Shown piece by piece: positions 27,284 through 35,794 of a stretch of 52,393 bases of DNA. The first letter of the stretch is position 1. Each line of letters starts with the position of its first letter. The notes under the pieces are model-generated. The model worked only from the letters and a program-made list of their open reading frames with translations. It searched no databases and had not been told where the DNA came from. The position numbers were made by a program, and so were the translations under genes. The DNA comes from Marinimicrococcus flavescens (GTDB lineage: Bacteria; Pseudomonadota; Alphaproteobacteria; Geminicoccales; Geminicoccaceae): positions 1 through 52,393 of the forward strand of contig JARGEQ010000061.1 in the NCBI GenBank assembly GCA_029211145.1, read 5' to 3'.

Positions 27284-28567
27284 GTGAAGCCGGCGCTCCT
27301 TGCGGCCTGTGCCGCCCTTCTTGCCAGTCCTGCAGCAGGAGCGGCGCTGCCGGCCTTCCCCGGCGCCGAGGGGTTCGGCGCCGTCGCCCTGGGCGGGCGT
27401 GGCGGCGTCGTTCATCACGTCACCACGCTGGCCGATGGCGGGCCGGGCAGCCTGCGCGCCTGCGTGGAGAGCAGCGGGCCGCGCGTCTGCGTCTTTCTCG
27501 TGGGCGGCACGATCACCCTGGAGGACGAGCTGGCGGTCGAGGAGCCCCGGCTGACCATCGCCGGGCAGACCGCGCCGGGCGGCGGCATCCAGCTCCGCCT
27601 GTCCGCGCAGAGCAAGCACAGCCTGCTGCGGATCAGCACCCACGACGTCGTCGTCCGCCACCTGCGGCTGCGCCGCGGCGCCTCCTCGCTCGAGACCTTT
27701 CCCAAAGGTGTGTGCTGCGGCGACACGCTGGCGCTGCGCGACGCGCGGGCAGTGATCCTCGATCACCTGAGCATCGCCTACGCGACCGACGAGAATGTCG
27801 AGATCAGCAACACCCGCGACGTCACCATCCAGAACAGCATCATCGCCTGGGGGCTGCGCTTCTCGAGCTCGGCCGACACGGTGCGCGACCCCAAGCAGCA
27901 CCACAGCATGGGCATCCTCGTGAGGGACGGCTCCGACCGCGTCAGCCTGCTGGGCAATCTTTTGGCCTTCAACCTGAACCGCAACCCGCGGCTGGCAAGC
28001 GGTCTCACAGACTTCCGCGGCAACACCGTCTTCGGCGCCAGCGCCAACCCGGTAACCGCCGACGGCGACGCCACGGCCAACATTGTCGGCAACAGCTTCG
28101 ACCCGCGCCCGCTCGGCAATTACCGCTTCATCGTCAAGACCGGCGACCGGGCCGCCGTCCATGCAGCTGACAACGAAACGCCGGTGGCGATCTTCGCCGA
28201 GGGAAGCCGGGCGGCCGAAAGGCCTTTCCTGCTCCCCTACGAGCTGCCCGTTGCCGCCGCGCAGGCGCGCTCGCGGGTCCTGGAGGGCGCCGGCGCCTTG
28301 CCGCGCGACAGTCTCGATGCGGCGATCGTGCAGCATGCCCGCAGCGGCAGCGGGGCCCTCGTCGACGATCCTGTCGAGGCCGGGGGCTGGCCGGTCCTCG
28401 ACAGCGGCGAGCCGTGGCCGGACCACGACCGCGACGGCATGGACGATCGCTGGGAGCGAACCAACGGCCTCTCGCCGCGCCACCCCTCCGACGGCGCGAA
28501 AGCCGACGGGACGGATGGCTACACCAATCTCGAACGGTTCCTGAACGCCATGGCGCAGCCGCAATGA
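27284..28567 (+). CDS. exported pectate-lyase-like right-handed beta-helix protein
   Basis: A 427-residue protein starting with GTG at 27284; GGAGG lies nine bases upstream and a short signal peptide follows (hydrophobic core ending near AAGA, residue 20). FPGAEGFGA and GGRGGVVHHVTTLADGG open the mature protein as in secreted pectate lyases. VRHLRLRRG, ILDHLSIAYATDEN and later NSIIAW segments form the beta-helix. The C-terminus has a calcium-loop-like DHDRDGMDD segment and a dockerin-like end. Within this operon it is probably a lyase or epimerase acting on the cell's own uronic-acid polymer in the periplasm or outside. Confidence 0.78.
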   Translation: MKPALLAACAALLASPAAGAALPAFPGAEGFGAVALGGRGGVVHHVTTLADGGPGSLRACVESSGPRVCVFLVGGTITLEDELAVEEPRLTIAGQTAPGGGIQLRLSAQSKHSLLRISTHDVVVRHLRLRRGASSLETFPKGVCCGDTLALRDARAVILDHLSIAYATDENVEISNTRDVTIQNSIIAWGLRFSSSADTVRDPKQHHSMGILVRDGSDRVSLLGNLLAFNLNRNPRLASGLTDFRGNTVFGASANPVTADGDATANIVGNSFDPRPLGNYRFIVKTGDRAAVHAADNETPVAIFAEGSRAAERPFLLPYELPVAAAQARSRVLEGAGALPRDSLDAAIVQHARSGSGALVDDPVEAGGWPVLDSGEPWPDHDRDGMDDRWERTNGLSPRHPSDGAKADGTDGYTNLERFLNAMAQPQ

Positions 28568-28631
28568 GGGCGCGTGGCAACAACGAGACAGCTCCCATGA
28601 AGGGCGCGGCGCACGACAGCGGAGATTACCG

Positions 28632-29525
28632 ATGCGATATTTGAGCCGGCTTTCGAGGAACGTCCTGTCGATCCCGGTCATCCTCCGCTTCCTGCACTCC
28701 AGGGAGATAGGAGGAGCCTACGGCATCGGCGCGCGAAAGAAGCTCGGGCTGCTCGTCCGGTTCTGGCGCAACACCCGGCGTGTCGAGACCCTGAGCGACG
28801 TCCGCGAGCACATGGAGCTCGCCGCCGCCATCCTGCGCGTGCCGCCCTCGGTGAAGGGCGATGTGGTCGAGTGCGGCTGCTATGTGGGCGGCAGCTCAGT
28901 AAATCTCTCGCTGGCCTGCGCGATGGTCGGGCGGCGGCTGCTGATCTGCGACTCCTTCGAGGGCCTGCCGGAGCCGGAGGAGCACGATCGCGAGCATCTG
29001 GCGGTCCATGTCGGCCATGTCGACACCTACTACAAGGGCAGGTTCGCGGCTTCGCTCGGGCTGGTGAAATCGAACCTCGAGCGCTACGGCAATCTGGAGG
29101 TCTGCGACTTTCGTGTGGGCTTCTTCGACAAGACCATGGCCGGGCTCGACCGCGACGTGGTGATGGCCTTCCTCGACGTCGACCTGATCGACTCCCTCAA
29201 GCCGTGCCTCCGGGGGATCTGGCCGCGCCTGGCACAAGGATGCCGGGTCTATGTCCACGAGGCCCGCAACATCCCGCTCGTGGCGCTGTTCTTCGATGCC
29301 TCCTGGTGGCGCCAGACGCTCGGCCAGGACGCCCCGGGATTCGTGGGCTCCGGCGTCGGGCTCCCGCTCGCCGTGGCGACGCACTGGGGCTCGGAGCTCG
29401 GCTACGCCCAGAAAGCCGCCGCGCCCGAGATCGCCGCAGCGCCCAGCGCCCCCACCGCCGCAAGCGCGGCCCGTCCGGGGGTCGAGCCAGCCCCGCTCGA
29501 GCAGCCGCAGCCGGCCGGCGGGTAG
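28632..29525 (+). CDS. TylF/MycF-family methyltransferase
   Basis: A 297-residue protein of the TylF (macrocin O-methyltransferase) family. VVECGCYVGGSS near residue 78 is the SAM motif, CDSFEGLPEPEE follows, and the metal-binding Asp residues are in AFLDVDLIDSL. It would O-methylate a sugar hydroxyl. The last 35 or so residues are low-complexity, rich in Ala and Pro, unlike the compact end usual for the family. GGAG precedes the ATG. It is the last gene of the plus-strand operon and ends 24 bp from the convergent GNAT gene. Confidence 0.8.
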   Translation: MRYLSRLSRNVLSIPVILRFLHSREIGGAYGIGARKKLGLLVRFWRNTRRVETLSDVREHMELAAAILRVPPSVKGDVVECGCYVGGSSVNLSLACAMVGRRLLICDSFEGLPEPEEHDREHLAVHVGHVDTYYKGRFAASLGLVKSNLERYGNLEVCDFRVGFFDKTMAGLDRDVVMAFLDVDLIDSLKPCLRGIWPRLAQGCRVYVHEARNIPLVALFFDASWWRQTLGQDAPGFVGSGVGLPLAVATHWGSELGYAQKAAAPEIAAAPSAPTAASAARPGVEPAPLEQPQPAGG

Positions 29526-29549
29526 CTCCGTCCCCGGCCGCGGCACCCG

Positions 29550-30740
29550 TCAGGTCGAGGCCGGCTCCGTCCCCCGGGCCGGCACCGCGCCGGCGAGGCG
29601 GCGGCGGCCGGCGCGCAGAACGAGACGGCCCTGGAGGGCGAGGGCCATTGCCCGCAAGGCCAGCCGGCCCCGGACGGCCGGCACCGCCATGGCCAGGGTC
29701 GCGATGGCGCGCCGGCCGCTCCACAGCCTGCCCATCAGCTCGTTGTCGGGGCTGGTGCAGCTGTCGATCCAGCGCACATCGGCAAAGCGCTCGCCCAGGA
29801 GCCGGATAAGCTCGGTCTCGAGCAGCACGCCGGGGCTCAGCTTCGCGTGCTCCTCGTCGAAGGCGGGCTTGAACCAGAAAGCGCCGCCGTCCGGGCAGGC
29901 CGCACGGAAGTGGCAGGACATGGCCAGCCACCGTCCCTCCTGCTCGACGCCCGACAGCAGGGCCTGGCCGCGGCCGTGCAGCTCGCCCACCATGGCGCGG
30001 AAGAACTGCGCATGGTCCTCGCTGCAGGCCAGCGCCGTGCCCTTGCGCCCCTTCCAGCCGCTGGCCTCCAGCGCCAGGAAAGCCTCGATCCAGGCCGCCG
30101 GGTCCTCGCCCGCCCCGAGCACACGGACCGCCAGCGCGCCATGCTCCTCCAAAAGCGCGCGGCGCCGCCTGAGCTGGCGCCGCCGCTCGCTGCTCAGCAC
30201 GCGCCGCAGATAGGCCTCCGGGTCGTCCTGCGGCTCCAAAAGCGGCCTCTCGTAGCGGCGCAGCTCGATACTGTCGCCGCCGACGCTGCCCAGCCGCTCG
30301 CGCAGCAGCCGCGCCACCGGGCCATCCGCGGTGATGCGGGAGCACAGGACCAGGGCAGCACCGCTGCCGCGCCTGCACCAGCCGAGCCAGGCATCGAGCG
30401 CGCAGCGCGCGTGATCGCGGTGGACCAGCGGCGTGTGCAGGAAGCTGTGGGGATGCTGGAGAAGCTCCAGCACCAGGCGGGTGCCGCCGCCGAGCCTGGC
30501 CCGCTGCAGCGGGAAGAGGCCGATGAGCCGGCTTTCCCGGAAGACGAGCACGACCTGCCAGGCACGCAGCCCGCGCAGATGGCGCAGGGCCTCGAGCAGC
30601 ATGCCCGGCTCGTAGAAGACGTTGCTCTCCAGCGCCTCGGCGGCGAGATCCCGCCACGGCCCCGCCAGCTCCGCCAGGCTCTCCACGTCCTGCACGACGG
30701 TGATCCGGGCCTCATGGTCCTGCGGGCGGGACGGCGACAT
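29550..30740 (-). CDS. CelD-type GNAT acyltransferase, copy 1
   Basis: A 396-residue protein of the CelD/BcsL-like GNAT group common in exopolysaccharide loci. NVFYEPGML near residue 40, LIGLFPLQ, SGWKGRKGTALA in the middle, and RWIDSCTSP near the C-terminus are shared with the paralogue at 31975-33159. It probably transfers an acyl group to a polymer sugar. ATG at 30740 is preferred to ATG at 30761 because GGAG lies seven bases upstream of the former. It is last in the asparagine-synthase-led operon, 45 bp after the glycosyltransferase. Confidence 0.78.
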   Translation of the reverse strand: MSPSRPQDHEARITVVQDVESLAELAGPWRDLAAEALESNVFYEPGMLLEALRHLRGLRAWQVVLVFRESRLIGLFPLQRARLGGGTRLVLELLQHPHSFLHTPLVHRDHARCALDAWLGWCRRGSGAALVLCSRITADGPVARLLRERLGSVGGDSIELRRYERPLLEPQDDPEAYLRRVLSSERRRQLRRRRALLEEHGALAVRVLGAGEDPAAWIEAFLALEASGWKGRKGTALACSEDHAQFFRAMVGELHGRGQALLSGVEQEGRWLAMSCHFRAACPDGGAFWFKPAFDEEHAKLSPGVLLETELIRLLGERFADVRWIDSCTSPDNELMGRLWSGRRAIATLAMAVPAVRGRLALRAMALALQGRLVLRAGRRRLAGAVPARGTEPAST

Positions 30741-30785
30741 TCGCACACTCCAGACATTCATGCGGGCAGGCGCGGTGATGCCGCG

Positions 30786-31973
30786 TCATGCCGGAGGCTC
30801 CACGGCTTCCTCGACCAGCTCGGTCCATCGCCCGACAACCCTGGGGAAAGCATAGCGGACCACGCTGCGACGGGCAGCCTGGCCGAACGCGCTGCAGCTT
30901 GCCGGATCGCCCATGAGCGAATCGAGGGCTGTGGCGAGAGCGCCGACATCCTCCTTCGGCACCAGCAGACCGTCGCGGCCGTCCGTGACGAGAGCCCGCG
31001 GTCCGCCCGCCGGGCAATCGGCGGCGATCACCGGCAGGCCTGCGGCCATCGCCTCCAGCAGCGCGTTGGGAAAGCCCTCGTGGCGCGAGCTCAGGACGAA
31101 GAGGCCGGCGCCCTCGACCCATGTACCCGGCTGCGTGGTCCGGCCGGGCATGGCCACGAGGCCGGCAAGGCCGAGGCTCGCCGCCAGCTCTTCCAGCTCG
31201 CGGCGCTGCGGACCCTCGCCCCAGATGACCAGCCGCCAGCCGGGATGGCCGGGCACGCAGCGGGCAAACGCCCGGATCAGAAGGTCGAAGCCCTTGACCG
31301 GCGCCAGGTGCCCCACCGCCACCACCACCCGCTCGTCGCCCGGCGCGGGCCGGGGCGGCATGACGACGGGGTTGGGAATGACCGTGCCACGGCGGCGCAC
31401 GAGCCAGCCGAAATGGCCGAGCGCGGCGTCGGTCTGGGCCACGACGCGAAAGGCGCAAGGATAGGACAGGGCGCGGAGGACCCGCCACACGCGGGGCAAC
31501 GAGCGGCGGTCCGGATCGCCCCGCTCCGAGACGATGACCGGCACCCCGAGCCCGGCTGCCGCGATGAGGGTGCGGACGTTGGTAGCCGAGAGAAAGGAGA
31601 CGACGGCCTGGGCACGGCTCCGCCTGAGCGTCCGGCGCAGCGCCAGCAGCCGGCGCAGGTTCCGCCATACCGCCCGCAGCGGATCGGCCGACGGCGCCGA
31701 GACCCCGAGATAGACGACCTCGATGCGCGGGTCGGGGCGGAAATAGGAGAGGGCGAGAGCGGCGTCCATGGAGACGAGCGTGACCTGCCAGCCCCGCTCC
31801 GCCCACTCGTTGGCGATCGCCACCATGATCTTCTGGGCGCCGCCCCACCCCAGATTGGCAATCACCATGGCCACGCGCCGGTGCGTCCCCCTGCCGGTGC
31901 CGGCAAGCGCCGGCAGGGGTCTGGCGGCCCGCTTGGCGTGCTCCAGACAGGCGCCACCGGTCTTGCCGGTCAT
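30786..31973 (-). CDS. GT4-family glycosyltransferase
   Basis: About 395 residues with a GT-B fold: VIANLGWGGAQKIMVAIA in the N-terminal half, GHLAPVKGFDLL in the donor-binding half and RHEGFPNALLEAMAAG with the E-x7-E pair. The first 35 residues before VIANLG are extra and basic. The start at 31973 is the most upstream sensible ATG, one base after the GNAT stop, but its ribosome-binding site is weak and a later Met is possible. It sits between two paralogous GNAT genes and is transcribed with them. Confidence 0.88.
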   Translation of the reverse strand: MTGKTGGACLEHAKRAARPLPALAGTGRGTHRRVAMVIANLGWGGAQKIMVAIANEWAERGWQVTLVSMDAALALSYFRPDPRIEVVYLGVSAPSADPLRAVWRNLRRLLALRRTLRRSRAQAVVSFLSATNVRTLIAAAGLGVPVIVSERGDPDRRSLPRVWRVLRALSYPCAFRVVAQTDAALGHFGWLVRRRGTVIPNPVVMPPRPAPGDERVVVAVGHLAPVKGFDLLIRAFARCVPGHPGWRLVIWGEGPQRRELEELAASLGLAGLVAMPGRTTQPGTWVEGAGLFVLSSRHEGFPNALLEAMAAGLPVIAADCPAGGPRALVTDGRDGLLVPKEDVGALATALDSLMGDPASCSAFGQAARRSVVRYAFPRVVGRWTELVEEAVEPPA

Positions 31974-31974
31974 C

Positions 31975-33159
31975 CTATTTGCCCGCCGCCGCCGGCTCGG
32001 CGCGGCGAGCGGCACGGCGCATCATCAGGCGATAGGCCGCCAGCGCCAGATTCCCGCGCAGGCCCGGCATCGCCAGCACCAGGTGGGCTATCGCGCGCCG
32101 GCCGGCCCACAGCTTGCCGATCGCCGTGTTCTTGCCGGGGCTGGTGCAGCTGTCGATCCAGCCGACATCGCGAAACGTCCCGTGCAGCTCCCGCAGGAAC
32201 GCGCTCTCCAGCATGATGGCCGGCGCGAAGCGCCGCAGATCCTCGTCATAGGCGGTCTTGAAGGCGAAGGCGCCGGTGCCCGGCGGTGCCACACGGAGGA
32301 TGCACGACATCGCGATCCACCTGCCGTTCAGCCTGGCGCCGAACAGCAGCGCCTGGCGGCGCGCGTGCAGTGCGGCCAGCAGATCGCGGAAACCGCGTTC
32401 CTGGCCGGCGTCACAAGCCAGCGCGCCACCGTCCCTGCCCTTCCAGCCGCGCCGCTCGAGCTCGAGGAAGTCCGTGGCCCACGCCGCCGGATCGTCGATC
32501 GCGGACGGCCAGGTGAAGACGAGATCGCCCTGCGCCTCCAGCAGGCGGCGCTGACGCCTCAGCTCGCGACGCCGGTCGCCGCCGAGCGCCTCGCGCAGAT
32601 AGCTCTCCGCGTCGGCCCCGGGGATCATCACCGGCCGCATGTAACGGTCATGCTCGAGGCATCTGCCGCCCAGGGCGGCAAGCTCGTCGCGAAACAGGGC
32701 GGCCACGGCGCCATCGCCCGTGACCTTCGGGCAGACGACCAGCGCGGCTCCGCTCCGGCTGCACCAGTCGAGCCAGGCACGCACCGCGATGGCGCCGGCC
32801 TCGCGGCGGAGCAGCGGGACATGGAAGAAGCTCTGGCCGTGCCGCAGCAGTTCGGCCACCAGATGAAGGCCGGTCCCTGCGATCTTGCGCCAGCGCATCG
32901 GGAAGAGCCCGATGAGCGTGTCCTGCCGATAGACGAGAACGATGCGCCATTCGTCGCCTGGGGGAAGCGTGCCCAGCGCGAGGAGGAGCGGATCGGGCTC
33001 GTAGAAGACGTTGCTCTCGACGGCATTGGCGGCGAGGTCATGCCACGCCTCGCGGTGCTCGTGCAGCGCGCCCGGGCTCGCCGCCACGATGATGTCCACG
33101 TCGCTCTCCGGCCTGCTCGTCGATCTCACATCCGCCGCTCCGCCCGCGATGACCGTCAC
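31975..33159 (-). CDS. CelD-type GNAT acyltransferase, copy 2
   Basis: A 394-residue paralogue of the GNAT at 29550-30740. It shares NVFYEPDPLL, LIGLFPMRW, RRGWKGRDGGALA and GWIDSCTSP at matching places. The GTG start at 33159 overlaps the asparagine synthase stop (GTGA). The two copies flank a glycosyltransferase gene, so an ancestral duplication around that gene, followed by divergence, is likely. Each may acylate a different sugar or position. Substrates cannot be read from sequence. Confidence 0.78.
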   Translation of the reverse strand: MTVIAGGAADVRSTSRPESDVDIIVAASPGALHEHREAWHDLAANAVESNVFYEPDPLLLALGTLPPGDEWRIVLVYRQDTLIGLFPMRWRKIAGTGLHLVAELLRHGQSFFHVPLLRREAGAIAVRAWLDWCSRSGAALVVCPKVTGDGAVAALFRDELAALGGRCLEHDRYMRPVMIPGADAESYLREALGGDRRRELRRQRRLLEAQGDLVFTWPSAIDDPAAWATDFLELERRGWKGRDGGALACDAGQERGFRDLLAALHARRQALLFGARLNGRWIAMSCILRVAPPGTGAFAFKTAYDEDLRRFAPAIMLESAFLRELHGTFRDVGWIDSCTSPGKNTAIGKLWAGRRAIAHLVLAMPGLRGNLALAAYRLMMRRAARRAEPAAAGK

Positions 33160-35108
33160 TCTGCCGCACACGTCGCCTCGGCGAGCGGCGCCGGCCGGGA
33201 TGTCGCCTGGCGCCCGTGCTGCAACCAGGCCTGGAACATCAGGACCGTCCAGAGATGGGCATGCCAGTCGCGCGTGCCCTCCAGATGCTGGCGCCAGCGC
33301 AGGCGCACCGGCGCGGCCTCGAAGAACCCTTCCTCGCGGAGCCGCGTCTCGCCCAGCAGGTCCTCGGCCCAGTCGCGCAGCGGCCCGCGCAGCCAACCGG
33401 CCAGCGGCACGCTGAAGCCCGCCTTGGGGCGGTCGACGAGCGCGCCCGGCACGTAGCGGTCGAGGACCCGGCGCAACAGCCACTTGCTGGTGCCGTCGCG
33501 CTGCTTGAGGCGCCGCGGAAGGCCCAGCGCGAACTCCACCACCCGGTGGTCGAGAATCGGCACCCGCGCCTCCAGCGCCACTGCCATGGTCGCCCGGTCG
33601 ACCTTGGTGAGCACGTCGTTGGGCAGGTAGCTGACGAGGTCGATGCGCTGCATCCGGGCGAGGAAGTCGCCGCCCGGCGCGCCGGGGCGCCACGGGACCC
33701 GCCATTCCTCGGCGCCCCGCACGATGCGCCCGGGATCCCGCCACTGCGAGCCGCGGTGACGATAGAAGGCCACGTCATCCCCGGCCGCCAGGGTCGAGGC
33801 CCAGTGATCGATCCGCTCGGTCGGCGGGACGAGGCCCGAGCGGCAGAGCAGGCTGCCGCCGTCGAGGGCGGGCAGGCGGCGCAGCGCGTGGGCCGCCAGC
33901 CGGCGCACCCCGCGCGGCAGGCGGGAGAGCCGCTGCCATGCCTGCTCGGCCCGGGCGTAGCGCTCGTAGCCGGCGAACAGCTCGTCGCCGCCATCGCCGG
34001 AAAGCGCCACGGTGACGTGCTGGCGGGTCAGCACCGCCAGCAGGCAGGTCGGGATCTGCGAGGCGTCGGCAAAGGGCTCGTCGAACACCTCGGGAAGACT
34101 GGGCACCAGGTCCAGCGCCTGCCCCGGCGCCACGTAGAGCTCGGTATGGTCGGTGCCGAGATGGGCCGCCACCGCGCGGGCATGCGGCGCCTCGTCGAAG
34201 CCGGGCTCGTCGAAGCCGATCGAGAAGGTGCGGATCGGCCGGCTGCTCTGCGCCTGCATCAGCGCCGTGACGAGGGAGGAGTCGATGCCGCCGGAAAGAA
34301 ACCCGCCGAGCGGCACGTCCGCCACCATCCGCCGGCCGACCGCATCGCGAAGCAGCGCGTCGAGCCGCTCCTCGGCCTCGGCGTCGGCGAGATCGGTGCT
34401 GTCGGGAACGATCGCCAGCGGATCCCAGAACTGCCGCAGCCGCGTCTGGCCGTGCCGGTCGATCTCGAGGACGTGGCCCGGCGGCAGCTTGGCGGCCTCG
34501 CGGTAGATCGTGCGGGGCGCCGGCACGCAGCGATAGCGCAGATATGTTGCCAGCACGTCGCGGTCGATCTCGGGCGTCCAGCCGGCAAAAGCGCGCAGCG
34601 TCTTGAGCTCCGAGCCCGCCAGGACCGTGCGGCCGACCTGCGCCCAGTAGAGCGGCTTGATGCCGAGCCGGTCGCGCACCAGGGTCATGGTCCGCGCCTC
34701 GCGGTCCCACAAGGCGAAGGCGAACATCCCGATCAGCCGCCGCAGGCAGGGCTCGATGCCCCACGCCGCAAGGCCCTCGACCAGCACCTCGGTGTCCGAT
34801 CCGCCGCGAAAGCGCCGGCCGCGCCGCTCCAGATCGCGGCGCAGCTCGGCCGCGTTGTAGATCTCGCCGTTGTAGGACAGCACGAAGCGCCCGTCGCTCG
34901 ACGCCATGGGCTGCGCGCCGGCCGGCGAGAGGTCGACGATGGCAAGCCGCGTGTGGCCCAGCGCCACGCCGGCCCGCTCGTCGATCCAGCAGCCGCTGCC
35001 GTCGGGACCGCGATGGCGGAGGCTTGCGGTCATGGCCCCGATATGGCGCAGCAGGACCTCGCGGCCCGCCCCCCCGTCGATCTCCCAGAGCGCCGCGACA
35101 CCGCACAT
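33156..35108 (-). CDS. asparagine synthase (glutamine-hydrolysing) family amidotransferase
   Basis: A 650-residue protein with an intact class II glutamine amidotransferase domain (Cys2 after the initiator Met, MCGVAALWE, then RHRGPDGSG) and a C-terminal AsnB-type synthetase domain with the PP-loop FLSGGIDSSLV (near residue 260). It is the first gene of the operon with two GNATs and a glycosyltransferase. Homologues in exopolysaccharide loci are often annotated as amidotransferases, so amidation of uronic acids is as plausible as asparagine synthesis; this is inference. No strong ribosome-binding site is seen before the ATG at 35108. Confidence 0.88.
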   Translation of the reverse strand: MCGVAALWEIDGGAGREVLLRHIGAMTASLRHRGPDGSGCWIDERAGVALGHTRLAIVDLSPAGAQPMASSDGRFVLSYNGEIYNAAELRRDLERRGRRFRGGSDTEVLVEGLAAWGIEPCLRRLIGMFAFALWDREARTMTLVRDRLGIKPLYWAQVGRTVLAGSELKTLRAFAGWTPEIDRDVLATYLRYRCVPAPRTIYREAAKLPPGHVLEIDRHGQTRLRQFWDPLAIVPDSTDLADAEAEERLDALLRDAVGRRMVADVPLGGFLSGGIDSSLVTALMQAQSSRPIRTFSIGFDEPGFDEAPHARAVAAHLGTDHTELYVAPGQALDLVPSLPEVFDEPFADASQIPTCLLAVLTRQHVTVALSGDGGDELFAGYERYARAEQAWQRLSRLPRGVRRLAAHALRRLPALDGGSLLCRSGLVPPTERIDHWASTLAAGDDVAFYRHRGSQWRDPGRIVRGAEEWRVPWRPGAPGGDFLARMQRIDLVSYLPNDVLTKVDRATMAVALEARVPILDHRVVEFALGLPRRLKQRDGTSKWLLRRVLDRYVPGALVDRPKAGFSVPLAGWLRGPLRDWAEDLLGETRLREEGFFEAAPVRLRWRQHLEGTRDWHAHLWTVLMFQAWLQHGRQATSRPAPLAEATCAAE

Positions 35109-35794
35109 GGCTCAGACGCCAGGGGCGCGGAAGGCAGCGGCCGATGGGGCGCTCTGCCGCGTGCGGGCCTTTCGAGCAGCAGGCATCTCGGCAGCTCCCT
35201 TTGGTCACGAACGATCATTCACCGGCGACGACCTTTCAGTGCTGCGAAAGCACGTCGCTACCGGTCATCATGACCGCCTGCCCATCAACCGACAATATCC
35301 AACCCGGCGTAGCCGCACCGCGGCACACCGACAGAGCCTCGTTTCCGTCATCTACACGCCGAAAGACTGATATCGCTACCGCCAATGGCGTATAGCGTGT
35401 AATAACATAAACCTTTATATTTATATACTACTCCCTCGTGAGGCCGAGACGCGACTTAAACTCAACGCGACGATCCATCGGCCAGCTTGACGCCCCGCCG
35501 ATACTTGGCGAAATTACCTATCCAATAATCAACGCAGAATGTGCATCGGCCGCGGGCCGGAAGCCGGCGGCTGCACGAGGGCGGGAGGAACCGGGTTTGC
35601 CTGAGGATCGGCGCCTTGCCCGGTGCGGTGGCGGATGGCTTTGCATCCTCCCGCAACGGCATCCGGGAGACCGCCCGGCACGGATGGCGGGGCGCGCGCA
35701 TCGCTTGGCGCCGTGCACGTCCCGGACCCGGCTCCCGTGGGTCACCACTGCCGCAGTCTAGTCGATGCCCGGCCACCCCGGCGGAACAACGACC
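35109..35794. promoter_or_regulatory. divergent control region of the amidotransferase operon and autokinase gene
   Basis: Almost 700 bases without a recognisable gene. A weak frame from GTG 35438 to 35761 has no recognised domain and atypical composition. The middle (about 35365-35535) is AT-rich, with TTTATATTTATATAC at 35415-35429 as a candidate -10-type region. CGGTCAT-C-ATGACCG at 35262-35276 is an exact palindrome around one base. I infer promoters for both flanking transcripts. Confidence 0.55.
35374..35397. promoter_or_regulatory. operator-like imperfect palindrome
   Basis: CGCTA-c-CGCC (35374-35383) pairs with GGCG-ta-TAGCG (35387-35397) around AAT, giving nine base pairs with a small bulge. 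It lies about 20 bases from the AT-rich TATATT-type sequence, a suitable place for a regulator of the divergent operons. Confidence 0.4.

Noticed and set aside
35438..35761. 107-codon frame starting GTG upstream of the autokinase gene
   Set aside because: No domain and composition unlike neighbouring genes; its start lies in the AT-rich promoter-like part. Kept as non-coding.
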